Source: Dechloromonas denitrificans
Lineage (GTDB): Bacteria > Pseudomonadota > Gammaproteobacteria > Burkholderiales > Rhodocyclaceae
Direction: 5' to 3'
DNA length: 64,000 nucleotides
Assembly (NCBI RefSeq): GCF_020510685.1
Contig: NZ_CP075185.1
Location: forward strand, 558,001-622,000
The position numbers were made by a program, and so were the translations under genes. Position 1 is the stretch's first letter. Every line of letters starts with the position of its first letter. This document shows, in pieces, positions 20,738-29,391 of the stretch. The notes beneath the pieces are model-generated. The model did not search any database. It had not been told where the DNA came from and saw only the letters and a list, made by a program, of their open reading frames with translations.

Positions 20738-22102
20738 ATGACGCCGCTACGCATCAATCTAGAGCAGGAAGAAATCCCCACTCACTGGTACAACGTCGTC
20801 GCCGACATGCCCACTCCGCCGGCCCCGCCGCTCGGGCCGGACGGCCTGCCGGTGCCGGCCGAGAAGATGGGGGCAATCTTCCCGGGGCCGATCCTCGAGC
20901 AGGAAATGTCGGCCGAGCGCTGGATTGCCATCCCCGAAGAAGTGCGCCAGATCTATGCGTTGTGGCGTCCTGCCCCGCTGTGTCGCGCCTTGCGTCTGGA
21001 GCAGGCGCTGGGTACGCCGGCCAAGATTTTCTACAAATACGAAGGCGTTTCGCCGGCCGGTTCGCACAAGCCGAATTCCGCCGTGCCGCAGGCTTTCTAT
21101 AACAAGCTGGCGGGCACCAAGAAGCTGACCACCGAAACCGGTGCCGGCCAGTGGGGCTCGTCGATTGCCTTCGCCGGCCAGATGTTCGGCCTGCCGGTGC
21201 GCGTTTTCATGGTCAAGGTCAGCTACGAGCAGAAGCCGTTCCGTCGTTCGATGATGCAGACCTGGGGCGCCGAGGTGTTCTCCAGCCCGACCAACCTGAC
21301 CAATGCCGGGCGCACCGCGCTGGCCGCCGACCCGAACAACCAGGGCTCGCTCGGCCTGGCCATTTCCGAAGCGGTCGAGGAAGCGGCGGCCGATTCCGGC
21401 ACCTGCTACACGCTCGGCTCGGTCCTCAACCACGTGCTGCTGCACCAGACGGTGATCGGTCTTGAAGCCAAGAAGCAGTTCGACAAGATCGGCCTCTACC
21501 CGGACGTGATCTTCGGACCTTGTGGCGGCGGCTCGAGCTTCGGCGGTATCGCTTTCCCCTTCCTGGCCGATCAGGCGGCCGGCGATAAGCGCGCCACCAA
21601 CCTGCGCTGCGTTGCCGTCGAGCCGACCTCCTGTCCGACGCTGACCAAGGGCCATTACGCCTACGACTACGGCGACGTCTCCGGCTACACGCCGATCATG
21701 AAGATGTACACGCTCGGCCACGACTTCATGCCGCCCGGCATCCATGCTGGTGGCTTGCGCTACCACGGCGATTCGCCGCTCGTTTCGCAGTTGCTGCATG
21801 AAGGGCGGATCGAGGCGCTGGCCGTGCCGCAGGTCGCCACCTTCGAGGCCGGCGTGCAGTTCGCCCGGGCCGAAGGCATCATCCCGGCGCCCGAGTCCTG
21901 CCACGCCATTCGCGCCGCCATCGACGAGGCGCTGAAGTGCAAGGTGACCGGCGAAGCGAAAACCATCCTGTTCAGCCTGACCGGGCACGGCCATTTCGAC
22001 ATGGCGTCCTACGACAAGTATTTTTCCGGTCAGCTGGAAGATTTCGACTACCCGGCCGAAGCGATTGTCGAATCGCTGAAGCATCTGCCCAAGGTCGGCT
22101 GA
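20738..22102 (+). CDS. TrpB-like pyridoxal-phosphate enzyme (TrpB2)
   Basis: A 454-residue tryptophan synthase beta-like protein of the TrpB2 class, which converts indole and a serine derivative or acts on related substrates. The PLP lysine is in GSHKPNSAVPQAF near residue 110, and the phosphate-binding glycine loop is FGPCGGGSSFGG. The N-terminal extension of about 70 residues and the absence of a neighbouring trpA distinguish it from TrpB1. ATG 20738 has AGGGAGAT eight bases upstream. Standalone TrpB2 often acts without TrpA; the in vivo reaction is not shown here. Confidence 0.92.
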   Translation: MTPLRINLEQEEIPTHWYNVVADMPTPPAPPLGPDGLPVPAEKMGAIFPGPILEQEMSAERWIAIPEEVRQIYALWRPAPLCRALRLEQALGTPAKIFYKYEGVSPAGSHKPNSAVPQAFYNKLAGTKKLTTETGAGQWGSSIAFAGQMFGLPVRVFMVKVSYEQKPFRRSMMQTWGAEVFSSPTNLTNAGRTALAADPNNQGSLGLAISEAVEEAAADSGTCYTLGSVLNHVLLHQTVIGLEAKKQFDKIGLYPDVIFGPCGGGSSFGGIAFPFLADQAAGDKRATNLRCVAVEPTSCPTLTKGHYAYDYGDVSGYTPIMKMYTLGHDFMPPGIHAGGLRYHGDSPLVSQLLHEGRIEALAVPQVATFEAGVQFARAEGIIPAPESCHAIRAAIDEALKCKVTGEAKTILFSLTGHGHFDMASYDKYFSGQLEDFDYPAEAIVESLKHLPKVG

Positions 22103-22106
22103 ATCC

Positions 22107-22826
22107 GTGAAAATCCTCGTTTTTCTGCTCGTCCTCGGCAATCTGTTGTTCTACGCCTTCAGCGCCGGCTACTTCGGCCGGCCGGACAACCCGGATGCGG
22201 TACGCCTCGACAAGCAGGTCCTGCCCGAGCGCATGCGCATCGTCTCCCGGGGCGAAGCGCCGGCCGGGCCGGTCAAGGCGCCGGAGCCGGTAAAGCCGGA
22301 ACCGGTTGCGGTCGAGGCTAGGGTGGAAGAAACAGCCAAGGCGGAAGTGGTCGCCAAGCCTGCAGAAAAGCCGGTTTGTCTGCTCTGGGAGCATCTCCCG
22401 GTCGCCGAGGCCGATCAGCTCGGCACGGTGCTGGCCGGCCGCTTCGCCGAATTCAAACTGGCCCGGCAACTGGTGGCGGCCGAAGGTAGCGGCTGGTGGG
22501 TGTTTGTGCCCCCCTTGCCGAACAAGGCGGCGGCTGAAAAGAAGGCCGGGGAATTGCGCCAGTTCGGCGTCACCGACTACTTCATCGTGCCGGACGGGTT
22601 TAATCGCTACGCCATTTCGCTCGGTGTCTTTTCCAGCGAGAAGGGTGGACAGGACCGGCTGGCCGAGTTGAAAGACAAGGGCGTTCGCTCGGCCCGCCTG
22701 GCGCCACGTCCCGGCAAGGATAGTACGGTCAACCTGCAAGCCAGCGGCCCGGCGGCCGCCAAGGCGGCCTTGTTGGCGGCGGTCGGCAAGGTATTGCCGA
22801 AAGCCGAGGCGCAGGGCTGCAAGTGA
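22107..22826 (+). CDS. SPOR domain-containing membrane protein
   Basis: 239 residues with an N-terminal membrane anchor (KILVFLLVLGNLLFYAFSAGYF, residues 2-23), a proline/lysine/glutamate-rich linker, and a C-terminal domain of about 70 residues consistent with SPOR (WWVFVPPLPNKAAAEKK through RYAISLGVFSSEKGGQDR). SPOR domains bind denuded septal glycan. It starts 4 bp after trpB2 and its stop overlaps the coaE GTG (GTGA), placing it in a trpB2-SPOR-coaE transcript. Confidence 0.85.
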   Translation: MKILVFLLVLGNLLFYAFSAGYFGRPDNPDAVRLDKQVLPERMRIVSRGEAPAGPVKAPEPVKPEPVAVEARVEETAKAEVVAKPAEKPVCLLWEHLPVAEADQLGTVLAGRFAEFKLARQLVAAEGSGWWVFVPPLPNKAAAEKKAGELRQFGVTDYFIVPDGFNRYAISLGVFSSEKGGQDRLAELKDKGVRSARLAPRPGKDSTVNLQASGPAAAKAALLAAVGKVLPKAEAQGCK

Positions 22827-23446
22827 GCGACTACGTCGTTGGCCTGACCGGCGGCATCGGCAGCGGCAAGTCCACTGTCGCCGAGTTGTTCGTCAAGAAC
22901 GGGGCGGTCTTGGTCGATACCGATGCCATCGCGCACGAACTGACCGCGGCCGGTGGCGGGGCGATGCCGGCGCTACTGGCCAAGTTCGGCCCCGCGGTGG
23001 CCAATGACCAAGGGGCGCTGGATCGCGCCGCGATGCGGCAAAGAGTGTTTGCCAATCCGGCCGCCCGGGCGCAACTGGAGGCGATCCTCCATCCGCTGAT
23101 TCGCCAGTTGGCCGCCGAGCGCTGCCGGGCCGCCGCCGCACCCTACGTCATTCTCGCCGTGCCGCTGCTGGTTGAGTCAGGCGAGTATCGCCAGCGCTGC
23201 CAGCGGATCGTCGTCGTCGATTGCCCGGAAAGCCGGCAAATCGAGCGCGTCATGGCACGGAACGGGTTGTCCGCCGACCAGGTCAAAGCGATCATGGCTG
23301 CCCAGGCAACGCGTCAGCAGCGACTGGCCGTGGCTGATGACGTGGTGGTCAATGATGGGGATTTGGCCTGCCTTGCCGGGCAGGTTGATGCCTTGCATCT
23401 AAAGTATCTACAACTTTCCGCAGAAATACTTAATGCAAACTGTTGA
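22823..23446 (+). CDS. coaE: dephospho-CoA kinase
   Basis: Last step of CoA synthesis, phosphorylating the 3'-OH of dephospho-CoA. 207 residues with P loop GLTGGIGSGKSTVAELF, the DTDAIAHELT substrate motif, and a lid region containing RVMARNGLSADQ. GTG 22823 overlaps the upstream stop. It is followed by zapD and yacG, the standard proteobacterial group. Confidence 0.96.
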   Translation: MSDYVVGLTGGIGSGKSTVAELFVKNGAVLVDTDAIAHELTAAGGGAMPALLAKFGPAVANDQGALDRAAMRQRVFANPAARAQLEAILHPLIRQLAAERCRAAAAPYVILAVPLLVESGEYRQRCQRIVVVDCPESRQIERVMARNGLSADQVKAIMAAQATRQQRLAVADDVVVNDGDLACLAGQVDALHLKYLQLSAEILNANC

Positions 23447-23506
23447 GATTTGCATGCAAATGGCTCAAAATTCAAACAATTTTCCGTTTCTTCGGACACA
23501 GCCCGC

Positions 23507-24265
23507 GTGATAACTTACGAATACCCGTTCAACGAGCGCATCCGCACACTGCTGCGTCTCGAAGACTTGTTCGAAAAAACGGGGTTCTTTCTGCAGTCCG
23601 ATGGCCAGCTGGAGCACCACGCGGCGCTGGTTACGCTGTTTGAAATCCTTGAGGTGGCGGGCCGTGCCGACCTCAAGATGGATCTGATTCAGGAACTCGA
23701 ACGGCAGCGCCAGACCTTGCTGGCCTACCGCAATAATCCCGATATTTCCGAAGAGGCGCTGTCCGGCGCCCTTTACGAAATCGAGCAATCTTCGGCGGCG
23801 CTGCTCGCGATGACCGGCAAGATTGGTCAGTACCTGCGCGACAACGACTGGCTGATGGGCATCAAGAGCCGGGCGGCGATTCCCGGCGGCGTCTGCGAAT
23901 TCGATTTGCCGTCCTACCACTGGTGGCTGCACCGCAAGCCGGAAGTCCGGCGCGAGGCCCTGGCTGGCTGGACCAAGCCGATGGTGCCGATGCGCGACGC
24001 GGCGGCGATCGTGCTGCGTTTGCTGCGCTCGAGCGGCCGGCCCAAGAACTACACGGCGATCAACGGCCAGTTCCAGCTCAACCTCGGCGGCACCGCGGCA
24101 CAAATGGTGCGCGTTTCGCTCGACATCGACGAGCCGGCCATCCCGGAAGTCAGCGCCAACAAATATTTCCTCAACATCCGTTTCACCAAACCGCCGGCCG
24201 GCGAACTGAAGGCCCGTGGTTGCGAGCGCGATGTCGAGTTCGACCTGACTTTCTGCAACCTCTGA
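23507..24265 (+). CDS. zapD: cell division protein ZapD
   Basis: Cytosolic protein that bundles FtsZ filaments. The opening [21 protein letters not shown] is diagnostic for ZapD (formerly YacF/DUF1342). GTG 23507 gives 252 residues and places this motif at the N-terminus as in homologues; the reading frame is open further upstream to a TTG at 23450 but that would add 19 unconserved residues. It sits between coaE and yacG, and its stop overlaps the yacG start (TGATG). Confidence 0.94.
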   Translation: MITYEYPFNERIRTLLRLEDLFEKTGFFLQSDGQLEHHAALVTLFEILEVAGRADLKMDLIQELERQRQTLLAYRNNPDISEEALSGALYEIEQSSAALLAMTGKIGQYLRDNDWLMGIKSRAAIPGGVCEFDLPSYHWWLHRKPEVRREALAGWTKPMVPMRDAAAIVLRLLRSSGRPKNYTAINGQFQLNLGGTAAQMVRVSLDIDEPAIPEVSANKYFLNIRFTKPPAGELKARGCERDVEFDLTFCNL

Positions 24266-24471
24266 TGACCACCGCAAAAGTTCGCAAGGTTCGTTGTCCG
24301 CAGTGCGGCGGCGAGTCCATCTGGGCCCCGGAAAATCCGTGGCGGCCGTTCTGCTCCGAGCGCTGCAAGCAGATCGATCTCGGTTGCTGGGCCAGCGAGT
24401 CGTATCGCATTCCGGTGCAGCCTGGCCCGGGCGAAGAGGGCAGCGAACTGCCCGAGGCGCCGCAGGACTGA
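24265..24471 (+). CDS. yacG: DNA gyrase inhibitor YacG
   Basis: A 68-residue zinc protein that binds GyrB. The four-cysteine site is CPQCGG near residue 11 and [11 protein letters not shown] near residue 31. The conserved RPFCSERCK and [13 protein letters not shown] segments are present. Translationally coupled to zapD. Confidence 0.95.
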   Translation: MTTAKVRKVRCPQCGGESIWAPENPWRPFCSERCKQIDLGCWASESYRIPVQPGPGEEGSELPEAPQD

Positions 24472-24474
24472 GCC

Positions 24475-25419
24475 TTACCAGCCGCGCATCAGCGCGATGC
24501 CGTGGGCGCCGTGGTTTTGCGCTGCGGTCAGCAGTTCGTTTTCCATCCCCCCCAGAGCGAACACCGGCAAGCGGTTGCCATTGAGCCGCCGGCCAAACTC
24601 CGGCCAGCCCAGGCCGCTGCTTTCCGGGTGGCTGGGCGTCGGCAAGACCGGGCCGAGCAGGGCGTAATCGAGACCGAGTTCGCCGGCCCGGGCGATTTCG
24701 TCGGCGCTGTGGCAGGAGGCGCCGACCCAGGTGAAATCAGGGCGGCTGGTACAGGCGGCCAACTGGCCGGACGACAGGTGCAGGCCATCGGCTCCGGCCT
24801 GGCGGGCGATTTCCGCATCATCGTTGATGACGACCAGCGCACCATGCGCGTGCGCCAGCCGGGTGACCGCCTCGGCGAATGCCAGGCGGCGGGCCGGCGG
24901 CCAGCCCTTGTCGCGCACCTGGATCAGGCGCAGACCCTGCTGCAGGGCTTGTTCGAGGCGTTCCAGCTGGCGCTCGACGCCTTCGCTTTCGGCCATCGTG
25001 ATCGCCATTGTCGTCGGCAGCGCCAGGGCCTTGAGGATAGGGTCATTGGCCGGCAGGATCGGGGCCACCGTCGCGGCCGTGCCGCACGCCTGCCATTTCA
25101 CCGCCGAATGTTCGAGCGGGGCGGTGATGCCGATCTCGCCGGTCCATGCCGTCGCCCGCCAGAAATTGAGGCGGACGGTGGCGTGCGGGTAAGTGAACTG
25201 GCGGGTCAGCCACGGGGAGCATTCCGTGACGGTGATGCCGAGCTCTTCCTGCAATTCGCGGATCAATGCCTGGCGCACCGACTCGCCGGGTTCGACCTTG
25301 CCGCCCGGGAATTCCCAGTAGCCGGCATAGACTTTGCCCTCGGGGCGCTGGGCAAGGAGAAATTCCGTGCCGTTGGCCCGCAGCATCACGGCGGCAGCCA
25401 CTTCGACGATGCCGCTCAC
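24475..25419 (-). CDS. Nudix hydrolase / thiamine-phosphate-synthase-like fusion
   Basis: Two-domain protein of 314 residues. The N-terminal MutT-like domain has a complete Nudix box starting at GGKVEPGESVRQALIRELQ and ending EELGI. The C-terminal half (from about residue 135) is a ThiE-type TIM barrel with QVRDKGW, VVINDDAEIARQAGADGLHLS and LLGPVLPTPSHP. This fused MutT-ThiE form is known in proteobacteria and is usually annotated as 8-oxo-dGTP hydrolase; activity of the ThiE-like part is unproven. GTG 25419 overlaps the stop of the DUF815 gene (GTGA). Confidence 0.9.
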   Translation of the reverse strand: MSGIVEVAAAVMLRANGTEFLLAQRPEGKVYAGYWEFPGGKVEPGESVRQALIRELQEELGITVTECSPWLTRQFTYPHATVRLNFWRATAWTGEIGITAPLEHSAVKWQACGTAATVAPILPANDPILKALALPTTMAITMAESEGVERQLERLEQALQQGLRLIQVRDKGWPPARRLAFAEAVTRLAHAHGALVVINDDAEIARQAGADGLHLSSGQLAACTSRPDFTWVGASCHSADEIARAGELGLDYALLGPVLPTPSHPESSGLGWPEFGRRLNGNRLPVFALGGMENELLTAAQNHGAHGIALMRGW

Positions 25420-26306
25420 TTGGCGGACTTTCGTGCCGGCTTCTGCTGGCCGGCCAGGTCGCGGGCGAACTGCCAGGCGACGCGCCCCGAGCGCGAACCG
25501 CGGCCGAGTGCCCAGTTCAGTGCGTCGCGTTCGCTGGCGGCAATCACTTTCTCGCTGACCCCGAGATAGCGCAGCCAGTGATTGACGATGTTCAGGTAGT
25601 CGTCCTGGCTGAATGGGTAGAAGGAAATCCACAGGCCGAAACGCTCGGACAGCGAGATCTTTTCCTCGATCGCTTCGCCCGGGTGGATTTCGTCATCGAC
25701 CCGCGTCGTGTCGAGATTTTCCGCGAAATACTCGGGCATCAGATGGCGGCGGTTCGAGGTGGCGTAGATCAGCACGTTCTCCGGCGGCGCGGCGACCGAG
25801 CCGTCGAGCACCGATTTCAGGGCCTTGTAGGCGGTTTCGCCGGCTTCGAAGGAGAGATCGTCGCAGAAGATGATGAAGCGTTCCGGCCGCCCTTCGAGCA
25901 GGTCGACAATGTCCGCCAGATCGGTCAGGTCTTCCTTGTCCACCTCGATCAGGCGCAGCCCCTTGGCCGAGTATTCGTTGAGCACCGCCTTGACCAGCGA
26001 GGACTTGCCCGAACCGCGGGAGCCGGTGAGCAGCACGTTGTTGGCCGGCTGGCCGGCGACGAACTGGCGGGTGTTGGCGGTAATCCGCTCTTTCTGGTCG
26101 TCGATGTTGTTGAGGTCGGCCAGGCGGATCGGGTGCGGATGGCGAATGGCCTGCAGCCAGCTGCGGCTCTGGTTCTTGCGCCAGCGGAAAGCGATGGCGG
26201 CGTCCCAGTCGGGCAATGGCGGGGTCGGCGGCAGGGTGGCCTCGAAGCGGCCGAGGACGGCCTCGACCCGGGCAAGCAGGCGATCTAACGGCAGGGAATT
26301 GGGCAT
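25416..26306 (-). CDS. DUF815 AAA+ ATPase
   Basis: A 296-residue ATPase of the DUF815 family. Walker A is LLTGSRGSGKSSLVKA near residue 88, Walker B is FIIFCDDLSFE, and sensor 1 is IYATSNRRHL. The family role is unknown. Position upstream of the MutT-ThiE gene is conserved in betaproteobacteria. It is divergent from mltA, with only 47 bp between the starts. Confidence 0.88.
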   Translation of the reverse strand: MPNSLPLDRLLARVEAVLGRFEATLPPTPPLPDWDAAIAFRWRKNQSRSWLQAIRHPHPIRLADLNNIDDQKERITANTRQFVAGQPANNVLLTGSRGSGKSSLVKAVLNEYSAKGLRLIEVDKEDLTDLADIVDLLEGRPERFIIFCDDLSFEAGETAYKALKSVLDGSVAAPPENVLIYATSNRRHLMPEYFAENLDTTRVDDEIHPGEAIEEKISLSERFGLWISFYPFSQDDYLNIVNHWLRYLGVSEKVIAASERDALNWALGRGSRSGRVAWQFARDLAGQQKPARKSAK

Positions 26307-26353
26307 CGGGGCAGGTATACTTTCAGACGAAGCCTCGAACTCTAACGAAAGCC

Positions 26354-27592
26354 ATGCAAAAAATCCAAGCCGCAATTCTTCTCACTGTCTCTTTGCTGGC
26401 CGGCTGTTCCATGCTGCCGCGCCCCGCGGCGCCCGTCGCCTGCGCCCCGTGTGCCGCCTGTCCGGCTTGCCCGGCGCCGCCGGCGGTCACCGTGCCCGTT
26501 CCGCCGGTCGTCTTCTCCCGGTCGCTTCAGCCGGCAAGCTGGGCCGACCTGCCGGGATGGACCGAGGACGATCCCGCCGCCGCCTGGCCGGCTTTCCTGC
26601 TCTCCTGTCGCGGCATGGCCGGCCGGCCGCATGGCCCGGCCTGGAAGCGGGTCTGCGATCTGGCGCGGGCGGCCGACGGCAAGCCGGATCTCGATCCGCG
26701 TCGTTTCTTCGAGCAGCATCTGAAACCGTTTGCCGTGGTAGCTGGCGACGCTTCGGTCAGCGGCATGATTACCGGCTATTACGAACCGCTGTTGCGCGGC
26801 AGCCGCCAGCGCACCAAGGGCTTTGAGCAGCCCGTCCGCGGCGTGCCGGATGATCTGCTGACCGTCGAGCTGTCGTCGCTCTTCCCGGAACTGAAGGGCA
26901 AGCGCGTGCGCGGCCGGCTGGAAGGCAACAAGGTCGTACCGTACTGGTCGCGGGCTGAAATCGCGGCGCACGGCGACAAGTTTCCGGGCAAGACGCTGGC
27001 CTATGTTGACGACGCGGTCGAGCTGTTCTTCCTGCAGGTTCAGGGCTCCGGACGACTCAAGCTGAGCGACGGCAGCACGGTGCGGTTGAATTATGCCGAC
27101 CAGAACGGCCACACCTATCAATCGATCGGCCGGCTGCTCGTCGAGCGCGGCGAGTTGAAGCTGGAAGAGGCCTCGATGCAGGGCATCCAGGCCTGGGCGC
27201 GGGCCAATCCGGGGCGCCTGGACGATTTGCTGAATGCCAACCCGAGTTACGTTTTCTTCCGTGAGATGCCGAACGGCAAGGATGGTCCGGTCGGCGCGCT
27301 GGGCGTGCCATTGACCGCCGAACGCAGCATTGCCATCGATCCGCGCTCGGTGCCGCTCGGCGTTCCCGTCTTCCTTGCGACGACCCGGCCGAATTCGGCG
27401 CAGGCCCTGAACCGCCTGGTGATGGCCCAAGATACCGGGGGAGCGATCAAGGGGGCGGTGCGCGCCGACTTTTTCTGGGGCTTTGGCAAGGAAGCGGGCG
27501 AGCAGGCCGGGCGGATGAAGCAGAGCGGCCGGCTCTGGGTGCTGCTGCCGCCGGAGGCTGCACTGATGAGCGGAGTGGATGCACCGCAATAA
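26354..27592 (+). CDS. mltA: membrane-bound lytic murein transglycosylase A
   Basis: Outer-membrane lipoprotein that cleaves peptidoglycan to 1,6-anhydro-muropeptides. 412 residues: signal peptide and lipobox LLAGC at residues 13-17, a Cys/Pro-rich linker, the MltA domain with ITGYYEPLLRG, and a C-terminal 3D domain including RLVMAQDTGGAIKGAVRADFF, which contains the catalytic aspartate. ATG 26354 chosen to begin the signal peptide. Confidence 0.95.
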   Translation: MQKIQAAILLTVSLLAGCSMLPRPAAPVACAPCAACPACPAPPAVTVPVPPVVFSRSLQPASWADLPGWTEDDPAAAWPAFLLSCRGMAGRPHGPAWKRVCDLARAADGKPDLDPRRFFEQHLKPFAVVAGDASVSGMITGYYEPLLRGSRQRTKGFEQPVRGVPDDLLTVELSSLFPELKGKRVRGRLEGNKVVPYWSRAEIAAHGDKFPGKTLAYVDDAVELFFLQVQGSGRLKLSDGSTVRLNYADQNGHTYQSIGRLLVERGELKLEEASMQGIQAWARANPGRLDDLLNANPSYVFFREMPNGKDGPVGALGVPLTAERSIAIDPRSVPLGVPVFLATTRPNSAQALNRLVMAQDTGGAIKGAVRADFFWGFGKEAGEQAGRMKQSGRLWVLLPPEAALMSGVDAPQ

Positions 27593-27603
27593 GGCGTTGT
27601 TTT

Positions 27604-27634
27604 AAATACAAGCACCAAACAGGTGCTTGTATTT
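27604..27634. promoter_or_regulatory. NtrC-type enhancer box upstream of amt (perfect inverted repeat)
   Basis: AAATACAAGCACC and GGTGCTTGTATTT are perfect 13-bp arms around AAACA. The core AGCACCAAACAGGTGCT has the GCAC-N7-GTGC architecture of NtrC sites. It lies 48 bp upstream of a -24/-12 promoter match and about 90 bp from the expected transcription start. It could also act as a terminator for mltA, but the T-tract is short. Confidence 0.7.
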
Positions 27635-27677
27635 GTGCGATGCTGTCCGCATTGCACTGATTTGTAACATGTTTTGC

Positions 27678-27697
27678 GCACTGGAATGGTGCTTGCT
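27678..27697 (+). promoter_or_regulatory. sigma-54 promoter for amt, overlapped by a second NtrC-like box
   Basis: TGGAATGGTGCTTGCT (27682-27697) has GG and GC dinucleotides separated by exactly 10 bp, with TTGC at -12, matching sigma-54 promoters. GCAC-TGGAATG-GTGC at 27678-27692 also fits the NtrC spacing and overlaps the -24 element. The amt start is 32 bp downstream of the -12 element. Confidence 0.7.
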
Positions 27698-27728
27698 TTC
27701 GCCCTCGGGATCTTTGTCTGGGGGTTTC

Positions 27729-28931
27729 ATGGAAGCGTATCAATCCGGCAGCAACGTACTTTTCATCCTGCTTGGCGCCATCATGGTGCTGGCCATGCAC
27801 GCGGGCTTTGCTTTTCTTGAAGTCGGCACGGTTCGCAAGAAGAACCAGGTCAATGCGTTGGTCAAAATATTGGCCGATTTCGGCATGTCCACCGTCGCCT
27901 ACTTTTTCATCGGTTACAGCATCGCCTACGGCGTCAATTTCTTCTCCGGCGTCGATACGCTGATGGCGAAAAATGGCTACGAGCTGACCAAGTTCTTCTT
28001 TCTGCTGACCTTTGCCGCGGCGATTCCAGCCATCATCTCCGGCGGTATCGCCGAGCGTGCCAAATTTCATCCGCAACTGATCGCCACCTTTCTGCTGGTC
28101 GGCTTTGTCTATCCGTTCTTCGAGAGCATTGCCTGGAATCACGCCTTCGGCCTCCAGTCCTGGCTCAAGGCCACCTTTGGCGAAGAATTCCACGATTTCG
28201 CCGGCTCCGTTGTGGTGCATGCCATGGGCGGCTGGGTCGCGCTGCCGGCCGTTCTGCTGCTCGGCGCCCGCTATGGCCGCTACACCAAAGACGGCCGGAT
28301 CTCCGCCCACCCGCCCTCATCGATTCCCTTCCTGGCGCTTGGCGCCTGGATTCTGACGGTCGGCTGGTTCGGCTTCAACGTGATGAGCGCCCAGACGCTC
28401 GACAAGATCACCGGTCTGGTCGCCCTCAACTCGCTGATGGCGATGGTCGGTGGCACACTGGTCGCCCTGATGGTCGGCAAGAATGACCCGGGCTTCACCC
28501 ACAACGGCCCGCTGGCCGGTCTGGTTGCCGTCTGCGCCGGTTCCGACCTGATGCACCCGATCGGGGCGCTGGTCGTTGGTGGCGTGGCCGGCGGCTTGTT
28601 CGTCTTCATGTTCACGCTGACCCAGAACCGCTGGAAGATCGACGACGTACTGGGCGTCTGGCCGCTGCACGGACTATGCGGTGCCTGGGGCGGCATCGCC
28701 GCCGGTATCTTCGGCAGCAAGGCACTCGGCGGGGCTGGCGGCGTCGCTTTCATGCCGCAATTGATCATGACCGGCCTGGCGATTGTCGTAGCGATGACCG
28801 GCGGGGCGCTGGTCTACGGCGGCCTGAAAGCAGTGCTCGGTTTGCGCCTGGATCAGGAAGAGGAATATCAAGGGGCCGACCTCAGCATCCACAAAATCAC
28901 CTCGACACCGGAGCGGGAGTCGAATTGGTAG
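27729..28931 (+). CDS. amt: ammonium transporter
   Basis: Amt/MEP/Rh channel for ammonium uptake, 400 residues with about eleven membrane helices. Family signatures include the Phe gate region and the two pore histidines, in VVVHAMGGW and VWPLHGLCGAWGG. The mature N-terminus lacks an obvious cleaved signal. No glnK is adjacent, unlike the usual glnK-amtB pair. The upstream NtrC and sigma-54 signals imply induction under nitrogen limitation. GGGGG lies a few bases before the ATG. A strong terminator follows. Confidence 0.95.
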   Translation: MEAYQSGSNVLFILLGAIMVLAMHAGFAFLEVGTVRKKNQVNALVKILADFGMSTVAYFFIGYSIAYGVNFFSGVDTLMAKNGYELTKFFFLLTFAAAIPAIISGGIAERAKFHPQLIATFLLVGFVYPFFESIAWNHAFGLQSWLKATFGEEFHDFAGSVVVHAMGGWVALPAVLLLGARYGRYTKDGRISAHPPSSIPFLALGAWILTVGWFGFNVMSAQTLDKITGLVALNSLMAMVGGTLVALMVGKNDPGFTHNGPLAGLVAVCAGSDLMHPIGALVVGGVAGGLFVFMFTLTQNRWKIDDVLGVWPLHGLCGAWGGIAAGIFGSKALGGAGGVAFMPQLIMTGLAIVVAMTGGALVYGGLKAVLGLRLDQEEEYQGADLSIHKITSTPERESNW

Positions 28932-28947
28932 TGATGATTGATAGGAA

Positions 28948-28985
28948 ACAATTAAGTCTGTCGGGAGACAATTAAGTCTGTCGGG
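28948..28985. repeat. tandem 18-bp direct repeat downstream of amt
   Basis: ACAATTAAGTCTGTCGGG occurs at 28948-28965 and 28968-28985 with a 20-bp period. The second unit with its flank contains AGAC-AATTAA-GTCT, a small palindrome. It sits between the amt stop and its terminator, next to the IS3 element. Confidence 0.85.
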
Positions 28986-28991
28986 CATTTT

Positions 28992-29025
28992 AGAAGAGGG
29001 GGATTTGTAGCCCCCTCTTCTTTTT
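28992..29025. terminator. rho-independent terminator of amt
   Basis: AGAAGAGGGGG (28992-29002) pairs perfectly with CCCCCTCTTCT (29011-29021) around an 8-nt loop and continues into TTTT. Confidence 0.95.
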
Positions 29026-29095
29026 CTATGTCCTGAGGTGCCCCCAAAAAACAGTGCCAAGGGGAATTTAGTAAAGTCCGTTTTCGAGAAGGAGA

Positions 29096-29365
29096 ATGGA
29101 CTTGAAGAAGCGGTTTTCAGAAGAGCAGATCATCGGTTTTTTGCAGCAGGCAGAAGCCGGCATACCGATCAAGGAACTGTGTCGGCAACATGGTTTCAGT
29201 GACGGATCGTTCTACAACTGGCGAGCGAAGTTTGGCGGCATGTCGGTTCCGGATGCCAAGCGGTTGAAGGATCTCGAAGCGGAGAATGCCAGGCTCAAAC
29301 GACTGCTGGCCGAATCGATCCTCGATGCCGAGGCACTTAAGGCTGCTTTAGGCCGAAAACGCTGA
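29096..29365 (+). CDS. IS3-family transposase OrfA
   Basis: 89-residue DNA-binding component with the helix-turn-helix of IS3 OrfA proteins ([18 protein letters not shown], then [16 protein letters not shown]) and a C-terminal leucine-zipper-like segment ([16 protein letters not shown]). GGAGA precedes the ATG. It ends in a CGAAAACG region where a -1 frameshift would join it to orfB, whose frame is open back through this point. Confidence 0.93.
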   Translation: MDLKKRFSEEQIIGFLQQAEAGIPIKELCRQHGFSDGSFYNWRAKFGGMSVPDAKRLKDLEAENARLKRLLAESILDAEALKAALGRKR

Positions 29366-29391
29366 GCCCCCAGCAAAAGCGTGAGGCAGTC

